Both the position numbers and the translations under genes were made by a program. From assembly GCA_021826695.1 (NCBI GenBank), contig JAKAYS010000002.1, forward strand, positions 1 through 58,337: a DNA stretch of 58,337 bases, written 5' to 3'. Positions 27,836 to 36,287 of the stretch are shown piece by piece. The notes under the pieces were generated by a model, which had not been told where the DNA came from, searched no databases, and saw only the letters and a list, made by a program, of their open reading frames with translations. The DNA is from Acidobacteriota bacterium. GTDB taxonomy: Bacteria; Acidobacteriota; Terriglobia; Terriglobales; Acidobacteriaceae. How positions within the stretch are numbered: the stretch's first letter is position 1; every line of letters starts with the position of its first letter.

Positions 27836-29296
27836 ATGCCGCAGTCTTCTCGTGATCGCGTTGTGAAGAAATTACAGCGTAAGAAAGCATGTGTAATTGG
27901 CGCCGGCCCCAACGGACTGGCAGCGGCCATTGTCCTGGCTCTGGCCGGGCTGGAGGTGGAAGTCTTCGAGGCCGAACCGCAGCCTGGCGGGGCCGCGCGC
28001 ACCATGGAGTTGACGCTGCCAGGCTTTCACCATGATTTTGGTTCCGCAGTGCATCCCATGGCCGCCGGATCGCCATTTTTTACGACCCTGCCCCTACAGG
28101 ATTACGGCCTGGAATGGATCCACTCGCCCGCTCCGCTGGCGCATCCCATGGACGATGGTACGGCGGTCCTATTGGAACGCAATTTCGACGACGCCGAAGC
28201 AGCGCTTGGCAAAGATGGCGCGGCCTGGCGTGGCTTGATGGAGCCATTGGCCACCCAATGGGAGGAACTGACGGAGGATATTCTGCGTCCCCTGCTCAGG
28301 CTGCCCCAGCATCCGATTCTGCTGGCAAGGTTTGGCATGGATGCGCTTCCTTCCGCGAACTTCGTCGCGCGTCGGCGATTCCGTACAGAACGCGCGCGCG
28401 CGCTTTTCGCGGGTCTGGCGGCGCATTCTTTTTTACGCCTCGACCAGCCGCTCAGCGCGTCCTTTGGCATGGTGATGGCTGTCTCCGCGCATGCTGTCGG
28501 ATGGCCCATTCCACGCGGCGGCTCACAGTCCATTACGAATGCATTGTCTGGCTATTTTGCCGCATTGGGCGGGCGACTGCACACTTCGACGCGCATTGAA
28601 AGTTTTCAACAACTTCCGCCGTGCGACCTTACACTGTGCGATCTCACGCCGCGACAACTGCTCCATCTATCCGAGGAAAAGTTTTCGCCCAGCTATCGGA
28701 ACCAACTGAAAAAGTATCGCTACGGCCCCGGCGTTTTCAAGGTGGACTACGCGCTTGCCAGTCCGATTCCATGGAAGGCTGCGGAATGCCTGGATGCGGC
28801 TACTGTGCATGTCGGCGGAACGATGCGGGAGATTGCCGCTTCCGAAGCCGCCATGTCGCAGGGAAGGATAGCTGAGCGCCCGTTTGTTCTGGTCGCGCAG
28901 CCGACGCTGTTCGATCCCACACGCGCGCCGGAAGGCAGGCACATCGCATGGGCGTACTGTCATGTTCCAAATGGTTCGAGCGTGGATTGCCTGGAAAATC
29001 TGGAAAACCAGATCGAGCGTTTCGCGCCGGGCTTTCGCGATTGCGTTCTGGTGCGCCGCGTATTTGCCCCGGCGAATCTCGAAGCGATGGATGCCAACCT
29101 GGTTGGCGGAGATATTGGCGGAGGCTCCGTGGATATGCGCCAGTTTCTCTTCCGTCCGACTTGGCGGCAATACGAAACGTCGGCAAGCGACATCTATCTC
29201 TGCTCGTCGTCCACTCCCCCGGGCGGAGGGGTGCATGGCATGTGCGGTTACAACGCCGCCCAGATTGCCCTGCGGCATTTGAACAATAATGAGTGA
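27836..29296 (+). CDS. FAD-dependent phytoene desaturase/amine oxidase-like oxidoreductase
   Basis: About 486 residues from ATG 27836. The N-terminal dinucleotide-binding motif VIGAGPNGLAAAIVLALAG is followed by VEVFEAEPQPGGAART, the arrangement of phytoene-dehydrogenase-like NAD(P)/FAD oxidoreductases. The C-terminus has GGDIGGGSVDMRQF and SSTPPGGGVHGMCGYNAA, the second FAD-binding stretch. No carotenoid genes lie near, so the substrate is unknown. The frame is open back to 27716 inside the LMF gene, but that part is not conserved-looking. It may be co-transcribed with the LMF-like gene. Confidence 0.88.
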   Translation: MPQSSRDRVVKKLQRKKACVIGAGPNGLAAAIVLALAGLEVEVFEAEPQPGGAARTMELTLPGFHHDFGSAVHPMAAGSPFFTTLPLQDYGLEWIHSPAPLAHPMDDGTAVLLERNFDDAEAALGKDGAAWRGLMEPLATQWEELTEDILRPLLRLPQHPILLARFGMDALPSANFVARRRFRTERARALFAGLAAHSFLRLDQPLSASFGMVMAVSAHAVGWPIPRGGSQSITNALSGYFAALGGRLHTSTRIESFQQLPPCDLTLCDLTPRQLLHLSEEKFSPSYRNQLKKYRYGPGVFKVDYALASPIPWKAAECLDAATVHVGGTMREIAASEAAMSQGRIAERPFVLVAQPTLFDPTRAPEGRHIAWAYCHVPNGSSVDCLENLENQIERFAPGFRDCVLVRRVFAPANLEAMDANLVGGDIGGGSVDMRQFLFRPTWRQYETSASDIYLCSSSTPPGGGVHGMCGYNAAQIALRHLNNNE

Positions 29297-29311
29297 TCGG
29301 CGGACAGTGTA

Positions 29312-29365
29312 AGTGGTGGCCAAGGAGGGAATTGGACCCCCGATGCCAGCCTTTTCAGGGCTACG
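29312..29365 (-). repeat. Decayed 3' half of tRNA-Phe (putative att site)
   Basis: 54 bases matching 30725-30778, the 3' half of the intact tRNA-Phe (anticodon loop to acceptor end plus the encoded CCA region), in the same orientation, with four mismatches. The differences fall in the acceptor arm, T-loop and anticodon stem. The 5' half is absent; the adjoining sequence folds into unrelated small hairpins (CTCAAC/GTTGAG in 29384-29399 and CTAC/GTAG). This is the expected leftover when an element integrates at a tRNA 3' end. Confidence 0.8.
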
Positions 29366-29453
29366 TTATGCTGTAGTCTCAACTGCGGTTGAGCTTACAT
29401 TCATCCATCCCGGATGGGCCCATTCCATTAGGTCAGCAAGTCATTAAATCTTA

Positions 29454-29482
29454 TTGACGGGTGCCCTTTGCTTTAGTACTAT
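29454..29482 (+). promoter_or_regulatory. Sigma-70-type promoter of the islet gene
   Basis: TTGACG (29454-29459) and TACTAT (29477-29482) are separated by exactly 17 bases, close to consensus. Transcription would begin near 29489 and give a leader of about 135 bases before ATG 29625. It lies inside the segment bracketed by the two tRNA-Phe copies, so the cargo gene carries its own promoter. Confidence 0.6.
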
Positions 29483-29624
29483 CCCTCTCAATTGGTGCTT
29501 CACCCTACACGCGCCATCGCGTGGCTAACTTACAACAAAAATTTTCAAATCATATCAGAGAGACACGGCAGCGCGGGGTTCGCTCCAAAACCGGTCTCAA
29601 AATTGGCTCTTGAGGAGGAAGTAA

Positions 29625-30635
29625 ATGAAACGATATCTCTTACCAGCTCTTACCGCGTTGCTGTGCGCGACATGCGTCACATGGGCGCAGAATTCTTCGG
29701 CGTCAGGCAACAACGACGGCACTCTTGGGGGTGTGCGGTACCTCGAGCCAGGCCAACCGCCAGTGGTCATCCATCCGACAGTAGAAGCAGCGAAACGCGC
29801 ACGCGGAGGCGGCGGCTCTGCGAGCAAAAATCTGTACTATCATGGCGGGACCAGCGACGGCTTGGAGGGCTCCATTGGTGTGGAGACGGCTCCCAGAATT
29901 TATCTGGTGTTCTGGGGCTCGCAGTGGGACAACAACGATCCGAGCGGTGAGGCGAACCTTCTTGAAAACTTCCTTCCGGGCGCCAGCGGCAGTTCCTGGC
30001 TGAACTCGGTTACGCAGTATTGCCAGGGAGTCGCCTCCGGAACCTACTTCTGTAATGGCGCAGGCACCCCCGCTGGCAATGCGACCGGCGAGTTTGCCGG
30101 TTACTGGTATGACAATGCCAGCGCGGCACCGAAGCACCCGACCCAGTCACAACTCGCCAACGAGGCAGTGAACGCCGCCTCGCACTTCGGCGAAACCAGC
30201 GTCGCAGACAACGCCAACGCGCAGTATGTCATTGCAACCGCGACAGGGAACAGTTCGTCGGGTTTTGGAAAACGATATTGCGCCTATCACAGTTCGACGA
30301 GTTCTTCCTATGGCGATGTCGCTTACACCAACCTGCCTTACATTACCGACGCCGGCACAAGCTGCGGCGCCAACTTCAATGGCTTAGGGCCTGATGCTGG
30401 CATTACGATCGTCGAAGGTCACGAGGCTGCGGAGACGATCACCGACCAGTTCCCGAGTGGCGGCTGGCTGGATTCAAGCGGCTATGAGAACGGCGACAAG
30501 TGCGCCTGGATCACCACCGGCAATCAAGGCGCGGCGGCAGATGTGTCCTTCTCGACTGGCACATACCCGGTGCAGTCGCTTTGGAGCAATGCTTTCAACA
30601 GCGACTCGGGCGGCTGCGTGCTGTCGTACCCGTAG
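29625..30635 (+). CDS. Secreted HExxE protein, possible metallopeptidase-like, cargo of the tRNA-Phe islet
   Basis: 336 residues with a clear signal peptide (KRYLLPALTALLCATCVTWA) and a strong GAGGAAG before ATG 29625. The mature part is rich in Gly, Ser, Asn and aromatic residues, with landmarks YLVFWGSQWDNNDPSGEA, FAGYWYDN, QYVIATATGN, YCAYHSSTSS and YTNLPYITDAGTSCGANF. The most telling motif is EGHEAAETITDQFPSGGW, giving H266-E267-x-x-E270, which looks like a zinc site but is not a canonical HExxH. Six or more Cys suggest disulfides. I recall similar secreted proteins of unknown function in Actinobacteria, so horizontal transfer is plausible, but no search was done. It sits alone between tRNA-Phe copies. 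Confidence 0.8.
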   Translation: MKRYLLPALTALLCATCVTWAQNSSASGNNDGTLGGVRYLEPGQPPVVIHPTVEAAKRARGGGGSASKNLYYHGGTSDGLEGSIGVETAPRIYLVFWGSQWDNNDPSGEANLLENFLPGASGSSWLNSVTQYCQGVASGTYFCNGAGTPAGNATGEFAGYWYDNASAAPKHPTQSQLANEAVNAASHFGETSVADNANAQYVIATATGNSSSGFGKRYCAYHSSTSSSYGDVAYTNLPYITDAGTSCGANFNGLGPDAGITIVEGHEAAETITDQFPSGGWLDSSGYENGDKCAWITTGNQGAAADVSFSTGTYPVQSLWSNAFNSDSGGCVLSYP

Positions 30636-30660
30636 AGGCTCCGGTGCAGGTATAAAGATG

Positions 30661-30700
30661 GTCCACTGTACGAATTGGTGCAGTGGACTTTCTTTTTGTT
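30661..30700 (+). terminator. Rho-independent terminator after the secreted HExxE gene
   Basis: GTCCACTG (30661-30668) pairs perfectly with CAGTGGAC (30681-30688) around a 12-base loop and is followed by TTTCTTTTTGTT. The T-rich tract on the plus strand fits termination of the 29625-30635 transcript just before the oppositely oriented tRNA. Confidence 0.85.
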
Positions 30701-30726
30701 AACGAATTTTCGTCTATTTTTCAGAG

Positions 30727-30801
30727 TGGTGGCCAGGGAGGGAATTGAACCCCCGACGCCAGCCTTTTCAGGGCTGCGCTCTACCACTGAGCTACCTGGC
30801 C
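30727..30801 (-). tRNA. tRNA-Phe (anticodon GAA)
   Basis: On the minus strand the sequence begins GGCCAGGTAGCTCAG and ends CCTGGCC-A-CCA. The acceptor stem GGCCAGG/CCTGGCC pairs perfectly. The D arm has AGCTCAGTGGTAGAGC, and the anticodon arm is CAGCC-CTGAAAA-GGCTG with anticodon GAA. The T arm GGGGG-TTCAATT-CCCTC follows the usual pattern, and CCA is encoded. Its 3' end points toward the degenerate half-copy at 29312-29365. Confidence 0.95.
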
Positions 30802-30822
30802 GTGGAGATTTTCCAAGAGGGA

Positions 30823-30828
30823 ATTCTA
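30823..30828 (-). promoter_or_regulatory. Probable -10 box of tRNA-Phe
   Basis: Minus-strand TAGAAT ends 21 bases before the mature 5' end of tRNA-Phe, a suitable distance for a short tRNA leader. The -35 region is poor (TCTTCT at 17 bases), so this is a tentative call. Confidence 0.35.
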
Positions 30829-31040
30829 CACACGAGTGGAGAAAAAGAAGATTTCCGATTGCTGCTTCTTGGTGAGTATATCAACCGTTGCGCAGACTGC
30901 CAAACCGGTTGGCTGTAAACGTGAACTTACAGGATTGCATAACGCGTAGCTGATCGTTTCCGAATTTGAGTCTGCGGGAGAAACGGCCACGAACCCCGTA
31001 GTGCTCCGTGATACATTCCTCACACGGAGATGTACATCTC

Positions 31041-32690
31041 ATGTTTCGACTTGGACCATTCGCATTGAAATTTGCATTTGTCCCCACTCTCATCGTTGCT
31101 ACCGCGTTTGCACAGCCTCAGTCTCCCCAGCAACAACCTGTCGCAACCCAACAAGCTACTCCGGAGCAGCGTACCGCACTCGCAATGCTGGGTGCCGAGC
31201 ACGCGGGATCTCTGGATCTCCGTGCCTCGCCAGACCTCTACGCGTTTCTGGAAAAGATGCCGAAAGGTGGCGACCTGCATAATCACCTGACTGGCGCGAT
31301 CTATGCGGAGACATGGATTGCCGAAGCGGCAGCGGATCGTCTGTGCGTGAATACGACGACGTATGTCTTACGCAAGCCAAATGGGCAACGGGGGAGCAAT
31401 TCGGCGCACACCGGGTGTGGCTCCGGAGAAGTTGCGGCGGCGGAAGCTTATCTGGATACTGAGCTGTACAGCCGTATGATCGATGCCTATTCGATGCGCG
31501 CGTTCGTGGCGAAGGAAGGGGACTCAGGACACGACCATTTTTTCAACTCGTTTGGAAAGCTTAATCCGTTGAGTGATTTTCATCCGGAAATATGGCAGAA
31601 GCATGGCGGCGAATGGCTGGATGAAGTCGTACGTCAAGCGGCAAACGAGAACACGCAATATCTGGAGCTGATGACGACGCCGGACTTCGGTCATGGCAGC
31701 GCTCTGGGCGCGCAGTTGGGCTGGAACGCCAACCTGGAGCAGTTTCGTCAGCAACTGTTGGCGCATGGATTGCGGGCCAGTGTCGCCGAAGCGCGCCACG
31801 CTCTAGAACAGGCTGAGGCGCAGCGGCGAACGCTTGAGCATTGCGGACAATCAGACGCCGCGCCTGCCTGCAAGGTGCGGACACGGTTCTTATTCCAGGT
31901 GCTGCGAGGCTTTCCTCCGCAGCAGGTATTCGCGCAGATGGTTCTTGGCTTTGAGATCGCATCTGCGGTGCCGGATGTGGTCGGCGTCAACATCGTAATG
32001 CCGGAAGACGGCGCGATTGCCATGCGTGACTATCACCTGCACATGCAAATGTTCGACCTGTTGCACCGCGACTATCCCAAGGTGCATTTAAGTTTGCACG
32101 CCGGTGAATTGGCGCCCGGACTTGTCCCGCCCGCTGGCCTGCGTTTTCATATACGCGAGGCCGTGGAACTGGGCCATGCGCAGCGCATCGGCCATGGCGT
32201 CGATGTGATGTATGAAGATCGTCCGTATGATCTGTTGCGTGAGCTGGCGAGCAGGCATGTGCTGGTGGAAATCAACCTGACCAGCAATGCGGAAATTCTC
32301 GGTATCAATGGCTCACAGCATCCATTTCCTATCTATCGACGCTACGGCGTTCCGGTCGCGTTGTCGTCCGATGACGCGGGAGTTTCGCGGATTACGTTGA
32401 CCCACGAATATGCGCGCGCTGTCGAAACCTATCATCTCCATTACGAGGACTTGAAGCAGATGGTGCGCGCCAGCCTGGAGCATTCCTTCCTGCCTGGGGC
32501 AAGTTTGTGGCCTTCCGCGGAAAGTTCCACGCCTGAGCGATTCACGCAAATGGCCGGGGCGTGCGCGCATGACAAGCCAGATTCGCCGCAACTCTCCGCT
32601 GGCTGCTCGGCGTATCTTGCAGGCAGTCAGAAGGCGCGGCAGCAGTGGGAGTTGGAGGCTCGCTTTCATGCCTTCGAAGCGCGCTATTGA
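31041..32690 (+). CDS. Exported adenosine deaminase-family protein
   Basis: About 549 residues from ATG 31041, beginning with a signal peptide (LKFAFVPTLIVATAFAQ). The amidohydrolase fold of adenosine/AMP deaminases is clear: metal ligands in GGDLHNHLTGA, the catalytic LSLHAGELAPG, RIGHGVDVMYED, LVEINLTSNAEILG and ALSSDDAGVSR near the C-terminal side. It is longer than cytosolic Add (~340) because of inserts around 130-300, similar to secreted ADGF-type enzymes. A periplasmic enzyme would deaminate exogenous purine nucleosides to salvageable inosine. It stands alone; msrB follows after 43 bases. Confidence 0.9.
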   Translation: MFRLGPFALKFAFVPTLIVATAFAQPQSPQQQPVATQQATPEQRTALAMLGAEHAGSLDLRASPDLYAFLEKMPKGGDLHNHLTGAIYAETWIAEAAADRLCVNTTTYVLRKPNGQRGSNSAHTGCGSGEVAAAEAYLDTELYSRMIDAYSMRAFVAKEGDSGHDHFFNSFGKLNPLSDFHPEIWQKHGGEWLDEVVRQAANENTQYLELMTTPDFGHGSALGAQLGWNANLEQFRQQLLAHGLRASVAEARHALEQAEAQRRTLEHCGQSDAAPACKVRTRFLFQVLRGFPPQQVFAQMVLGFEIASAVPDVVGVNIVMPEDGAIAMRDYHLHMQMFDLLHRDYPKVHLSLHAGELAPGLVPPAGLRFHIREAVELGHAQRIGHGVDVMYEDRPYDLLRELASRHVLVEINLTSNAEILGINGSQHPFPIYRRYGVPVALSSDDAGVSRITLTHEYARAVETYHLHYEDLKQMVRASLEHSFLPGASLWPSAESSTPERFTQMAGACAHDKPDSPQLSAGCSAYLAGSQKARQQWELEARFHAFEARY

Positions 32691-32733
32691 GTCATCTCGG
32701 CTGCGGGCATAGTCTTGAAAGAGCGAGGGGACG

Positions 32734-33147
32734 ATGAGCGACAGCGCAGAAAAAATCAAAAAGATTGAGAAAACAGATGCGGAATGGCGCGAGCTTCTGA
32801 CGCCAGAGCAATACTATATAACGCGGCAGAAAGGCACAGAGCCAGCCTTCTCCGGTGCGCTTTATAAGAACCATGCCGATGGAATCTATCGTTGCATCGC
32901 GTGCGATGCGGAGTTATTTCGCTCCGACACGAAGTTTGAATCGGGTTCCGGTTGGCCAAGCTTCTGGATTCCCGTCACGCCGACTTCCGTGGAAACCCAC
33001 GAGGACAATAGCCACGGGATGCGCCGTGTGGAAGCGACCTGCGCCCGCTGCGGGGCGCATCTCGGCCACGTGTTTCCAGATGGCCCGAAGCCGACCGGAC
33101 TCCGCTACTGCATCAACTCCGCTTCATTGAAGTTTGAAAAGGAATAA
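32734..33147 (+). CDS. msrB: Peptide-methionine (R)-S-oxide reductase MsrB
   Basis: 137 residues, a complete SelR domain that repairs methionine-R-sulfoxide in proteins. The zinc ligands are CIACDAELF and [23 protein letters not shown] is the substrate-binding strand, and the catalytic Cys is in [18 protein letters not shown] lies seven bases before ATG 32734. No MsrA is fused or adjacent. The last codons form half of a long inverted repeat shared with the convergent M16 gene. Confidence 0.96.
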   Translation: MSDSAEKIKKIEKTDAEWRELLTPEQYYITRQKGTEPAFSGALYKNHADGIYRCIACDAELFRSDTKFESGSGWPSFWIPVTPTSVETHEDNSHGMRRVEATCARCGAHLGHVFPDGPKPTGLRYCINSASLKFEKE

Positions 33148-33181
33148 GACTGCGGGTAACGCTCAATTCCTTTTCAAACTT
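33130..33181. terminator. 16-bp perfect inverted repeat between convergent msrB and M16 genes
   Basis: AAGTTTGAAAAGGAAT (33130-33145) and its exact complement (33166-33181) are separated by 20 bases. The left arm includes the last codons of msrB and the first base of its stop; the right arm ends at the stop of the minus-strand peptidase. Both transcripts would end in the same stem, so it probably acts as a bidirectional terminator or mRNA 3' stabiliser. There is no strong T-tract. Confidence 0.65.
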
Positions 33182-34683
33182 TACTGCTGCCCCGGCGGTC
33201 CTTGCTGCATTCCGGCTGGCATGGGGATGGTGATGTCCAGCGTTTTGACCGGCCCCAGCGCGGTCAGTGGCGTGCCGAATTGCGGGGCATTTCCCACGAC
33301 TAAAATCGCCAGCTTGGAAGGGTGAACATACTGGTTGGCGACCCGAGAAACATCGGCGGCGGTGACTTTTTCAATGCCTGCTCGATACTTTTCGATAAAG
33401 TCCGCCGGATAGCCGTAAAACGCCAGCGTGGCCTGTTGTCGAAGGATTTTCCCGGGCGTGTCGAAGCGGAAGATCCATGAATTCAGCAATTGATCTTTTG
33501 CGTTGCGCAATTCTGTTTCCGTCGGAGGGGTGGTTTTCAAATCCTTGATTTGTTCCATCATGGCATTCGTGGCCGCCACGGTGCTCACGCTTTTTGTTCC
33601 TGCTGCGACATAGAAAATCCCCGGATGGTCGTAGCTCGCGCCATACGCGCCATTGACCGAATACGCCAGTCCTAGCCGCGTGCGGACAGCCTGAAACAGG
33701 CGCGAACCGAAACCGCCGCTGAAGACTGTATTCATCACGCTCAACGCATAATAGTCTGGATTGCTGCGCTCCGTACCGAGTCCGACAATCCACACGTTGC
33801 TCTGGTTCACGTCGCTTTTCTGCGCCAGGTAAACGCCGGGCGTCGGCCCAGGAAACCTAACAGGAGCAGGAACGAACTTAGCTCCGCGTGGTAACGAATC
33901 GAACGTTGCGCGCAGTTTCGCTTCCATCTCCACTCTGTTGAAGTCGCCACTGATGCCGACGAGCATATTGTTAGGCGTGACCGTCCGATCATGCCACGCG
34001 GTCAGGTCCGAGAGTGTGACCGCTTGTACCGTGGCAAACTCCGGCATGCGAGCGTAGGGATTGTTTTTCCCGTAGGCAAGAATCTGCGCCTCGCGCACCG
34101 CGATCTGGTCCGCGTCGTCATTGCGACGGATGATGCCAGTGTCCTCCTGCCGCTGCGCGAGCGCCAGCTTATCGGCGCGAAACTGCGGATGCAGCAATAG
34201 ATCGGTCGCCATGCCGAAGACCTGCGGAAAGTCCTGCTTGAAACTGGTCCAGGTCATCGAGGTCGATTCGGAATCGCCATCCGTTTCGATCTTGGCGGCC
34301 TTCGCTTCCAGAATGTCGTCCATCCGGTCGCCCGTCATCGTCGCGGTGCCGCTGGTCCGCCACGCTTGCGCGTACAGATCGACCAGGCCGGTCTTCGCCG
34401 CAGGCTCATCGCGCGAGCCGCCGCGAATGATGATGAATCCCTCGATGAACGGCAGTTCATGGTCTTCCTGCAGGAAGATGGTCATGCCGTTTTTCAACAC
34501 AATTTTCGTCGGCTGTTGCGGATGAAACGATGGAAGCGCAGGGATGGGAACTTTCTTCCAGGAGGTCCACGGCGCAGGCGAGCCGACAGCGTTTGCGGTT
34601 GGCGTAACAGTGCTTTGCGCCGAGACAAACGTAGCGGCAGCGAAGCAAGCAATTCCTGCAATGGTAACGAAGAGACGGCGCAT
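33181..34683 (-). CDS. M16 peptidase, non-catalytic partner subunit
   Basis: 500 residues with a signal peptide (TIAGIACFAAATFVSAQ) and two M16 half-domains. The position of the zinc motif HxxEH reads KTGLVDLYAQAW, so it cannot bind zinc. A C-terminal substrate-handling motif of the R/Y type is present in GFGSRLFQAVRTRLGLAYSV. This is the pattern of the inactive subunit in two-component M16 enzymes. Its ATG overlaps the stop of the upstream catalytic gene by one base (TAATG), ensuring matched production. The C-terminus is Gln/Pro/Gly-rich. It is predicted to be periplasmic. Confidence 0.9.
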   Translation of the reverse strand: MRRLFVTIAGIACFAAATFVSAQSTVTPTANAVGSPAPWTSWKKVPIPALPSFHPQQPTKIVLKNGMTIFLQEDHELPFIEGFIIIRGGSRDEPAAKTGLVDLYAQAWRTSGTATMTGDRMDDILEAKAAKIETDGDSESTSMTWTSFKQDFPQVFGMATDLLLHPQFRADKLALAQRQEDTGIIRRNDDADQIAVREAQILAYGKNNPYARMPEFATVQAVTLSDLTAWHDRTVTPNNMLVGISGDFNRVEMEAKLRATFDSLPRGAKFVPAPVRFPGPTPGVYLAQKSDVNQSNVWIVGLGTERSNPDYYALSVMNTVFSGGFGSRLFQAVRTRLGLAYSVNGAYGASYDHPGIFYVAAGTKSVSTVAATNAMMEQIKDLKTTPPTETELRNAKDQLLNSWIFRFDTPGKILRQQATLAFYGYPADFIEKYRAGIEKVTAADVSRVANQYVHPSKLAILVVGNAPQFGTPLTALGPVKTLDITIPMPAGMQQGPPGQQ

Positions 34684-36287
34684 TAGCGGCCTCCCTGGTT
34701 AGCTTGCGCGGGCTGCGCGGGTGTATCCGAGGCCGGTTTCACGGGCTTGGGCGGTGCAAATTCGATCATGGCGTAGGTGCGGTTTTTCGCCGTGAATACC
34801 TGGTTCGCCACGCGACGAATATCTGCCTTGCTGACAGCGTCGATTTTATTCAGTTGCTGAAACAGCATGCGCCAATCGCCATAGCGCAATTGATAGGTTC
34901 CCAACTCCTCTGCGAGTCCCTGATTGTTATCGAGCGAGCGCAATATCTCCGCCCGCGCCCGCGTCTTGAACATGGCGAGTTCGTTGTCAGTCACATCCTG
35001 TGTCTTCAGCTTGTCGATCTCCGCATGGATTGCTGTGCGCATCTGCTGAGGCGAATGACCGGGTGTTGGCACGGCGTAGAACGCGAACAGGTTGGGATAT
35101 TTGTCGCCCGGAAATCCGCTGAACCCAGCGGCCTCGGCGGCAATCTTCTGGTCGCGAACAAGGCTGCGGTAGAGCAGCGATGTGCGCCCGTTGGACATGA
35201 TGTCGCTGATCGCATCATAGACTGCGTCATCTTTGTCCAGATACGCGGGGCGATGATAGCCCTCAACGTAAAAGGGTTGCGTAGGTTCTTTCAGTGTGAC
35301 GGATTTCTCCGCTTCCTGCGGCGGCTCGATGGTGGCAAGCGGCGCGGGTTGCGGGCCTGTCGGAACGCTGCCGAAGTATTTTTCCAGAATCGGCATCGCC
35401 TGCGTCGCGGTCACGTCTCCAACCACCGTGACGACTATGTTGGAAGGGACATAATATTTTTTGTGGAACGCGTTGGCTTCCGTCGCGGAGACCTGGCTGA
35501 TGTCGGACATCCATCCGACGCCGGGGTTGCGATATGGATGCGCTACATACGCGGTGGCCAGAAACTGCTCAATCATATAGCCGATGGGGCTCGAATCGAC
35601 GCGCATGCGGCGCTCTTCCATGACCACGTTGCGCTCCTTGTAAAATTCGCGAGGCACAGGATTGGCGATGCGGTCGCTCTCCATGTACGCCCAAAGTTGA
35701 AGACGGTTGGCTGGCATACTCCAGAAATATTCCGTTGCGTCGTTGGAGGTCTCGGCGTTGACGCCCACCGCGCCATTCAACTGCGCGATCTGTGTGAACT
35801 GGTTGGGAATGACGTATTTTTCCGCCGCCGCGGTGTCGGCATCAAACTGCGCCTTCAACTGCTTCAGTTTGGCCGGGTCTTGTCCCACGCGCTTGCGATA
35901 TTCGGCGTCGTAGGCGGCATAGGACTGCTCCACTTTGGCGAGTGCCACTTTCTCGGCTGGATAGTCCGTCGTGCCAATGTCCTTGGTTCCCTTAAAGGCC
36001 AAATGCTCGAACATGTGCGCCAGGCCAGTTTCGCCTTTTGGGTCCTGCACGCTGCCCGCGTTCACAATTGTAAAGAAGCTGAATACGGGGGCCTCGGGCC
36101 GATTGCAGACAATCAGCGTAAGTCCATTGCGCAGCTTTTTGACCGTGACGTGTTGAGAAAAGTTCTTCTCAATATTCGCGAATTCCTGTGCGCTGGCATC
36201 CACCGGGGACGTTACCGCGCAGAAAGTTGAGCACAACCCGGCCAGCAGGGCCGGACCGGCAATAAAACGGAGTATTCGCAGTCTCAT
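34683..36287 (-). CDS. M16 zinc peptidase, catalytic subunit
   Basis: About 534 residues from ATG 36287 (the frame extends to TTG 36305). A signal peptide precedes the inverted zinc motif HMFEHLAFKG, with the downstream Glu expected about 75 residues later in the NAETSNDATEYFW region. A long helical insert (~125-165) follows the motif. The C-terminal half carries the second M16 domain. Together with the adjacent inactive subunit it should form a periplasmic heterodimer that degrades short peptides. The C-terminus is Pro/Ala/Gln-rich. The operon promoter should lie in 36288-36593. Confidence 0.9.
   Translation of the reverse strand: MRLRILRFIAGPALLAGLCSTFCAVTSPVDASAQEFANIEKNFSQHVTVKKLRNGLTLIVCNRPEAPVFSFFTIVNAGSVQDPKGETGLAHMFEHLAFKGTKDIGTTDYPAEKVALAKVEQSYAAYDAEYRKRVGQDPAKLKQLKAQFDADTAAAEKYVIPNQFTQIAQLNGAVGVNAETSNDATEYFWSMPANRLQLWAYMESDRIANPVPREFYKERNVVMEERRMRVDSSPIGYMIEQFLATAYVAHPYRNPGVGWMSDISQVSATEANAFHKKYYVPSNIVVTVVGDVTATQAMPILEKYFGSVPTGPQPAPLATIEPPQEAEKSVTLKEPTQPFYVEGYHRPAYLDKDDAVYDAISDIMSNGRTSLLYRSLVRDQKIAAEAAGFSGFPGDKYPNLFAFYAVPTPGHSPQQMRTAIHAEIDKLKTQDVTDNELAMFKTRARAEILRSLDNNQGLAEELGTYQLRYGDWRMLFQQLNKIDAVSKADIRRVANQVFTAKNRTYAMIEFAPPKPVKPASDTPAQPAQANQGGR

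Noticed and set aside
29312-29420. A second functional tRNA at the half-copy
   Set aside because: Only the 3' half matches; the adjoining bases do not pair to form an acceptor stem or D arm, and the T-loop is mutated.
30524-30787. Minus-strand frame giving VERSPEKAGVGGSIPSLATT
   Set aside because: This is the well-known spurious translation across a tRNA-Phe gene.
34704-36230. 508-codon open frame on the plus strand
   Set aside because: It lies entirely antisense to the catalytic M16 gene, has no ribosome-binding site or recognisable domain, and follows from GC-rich codon structure.
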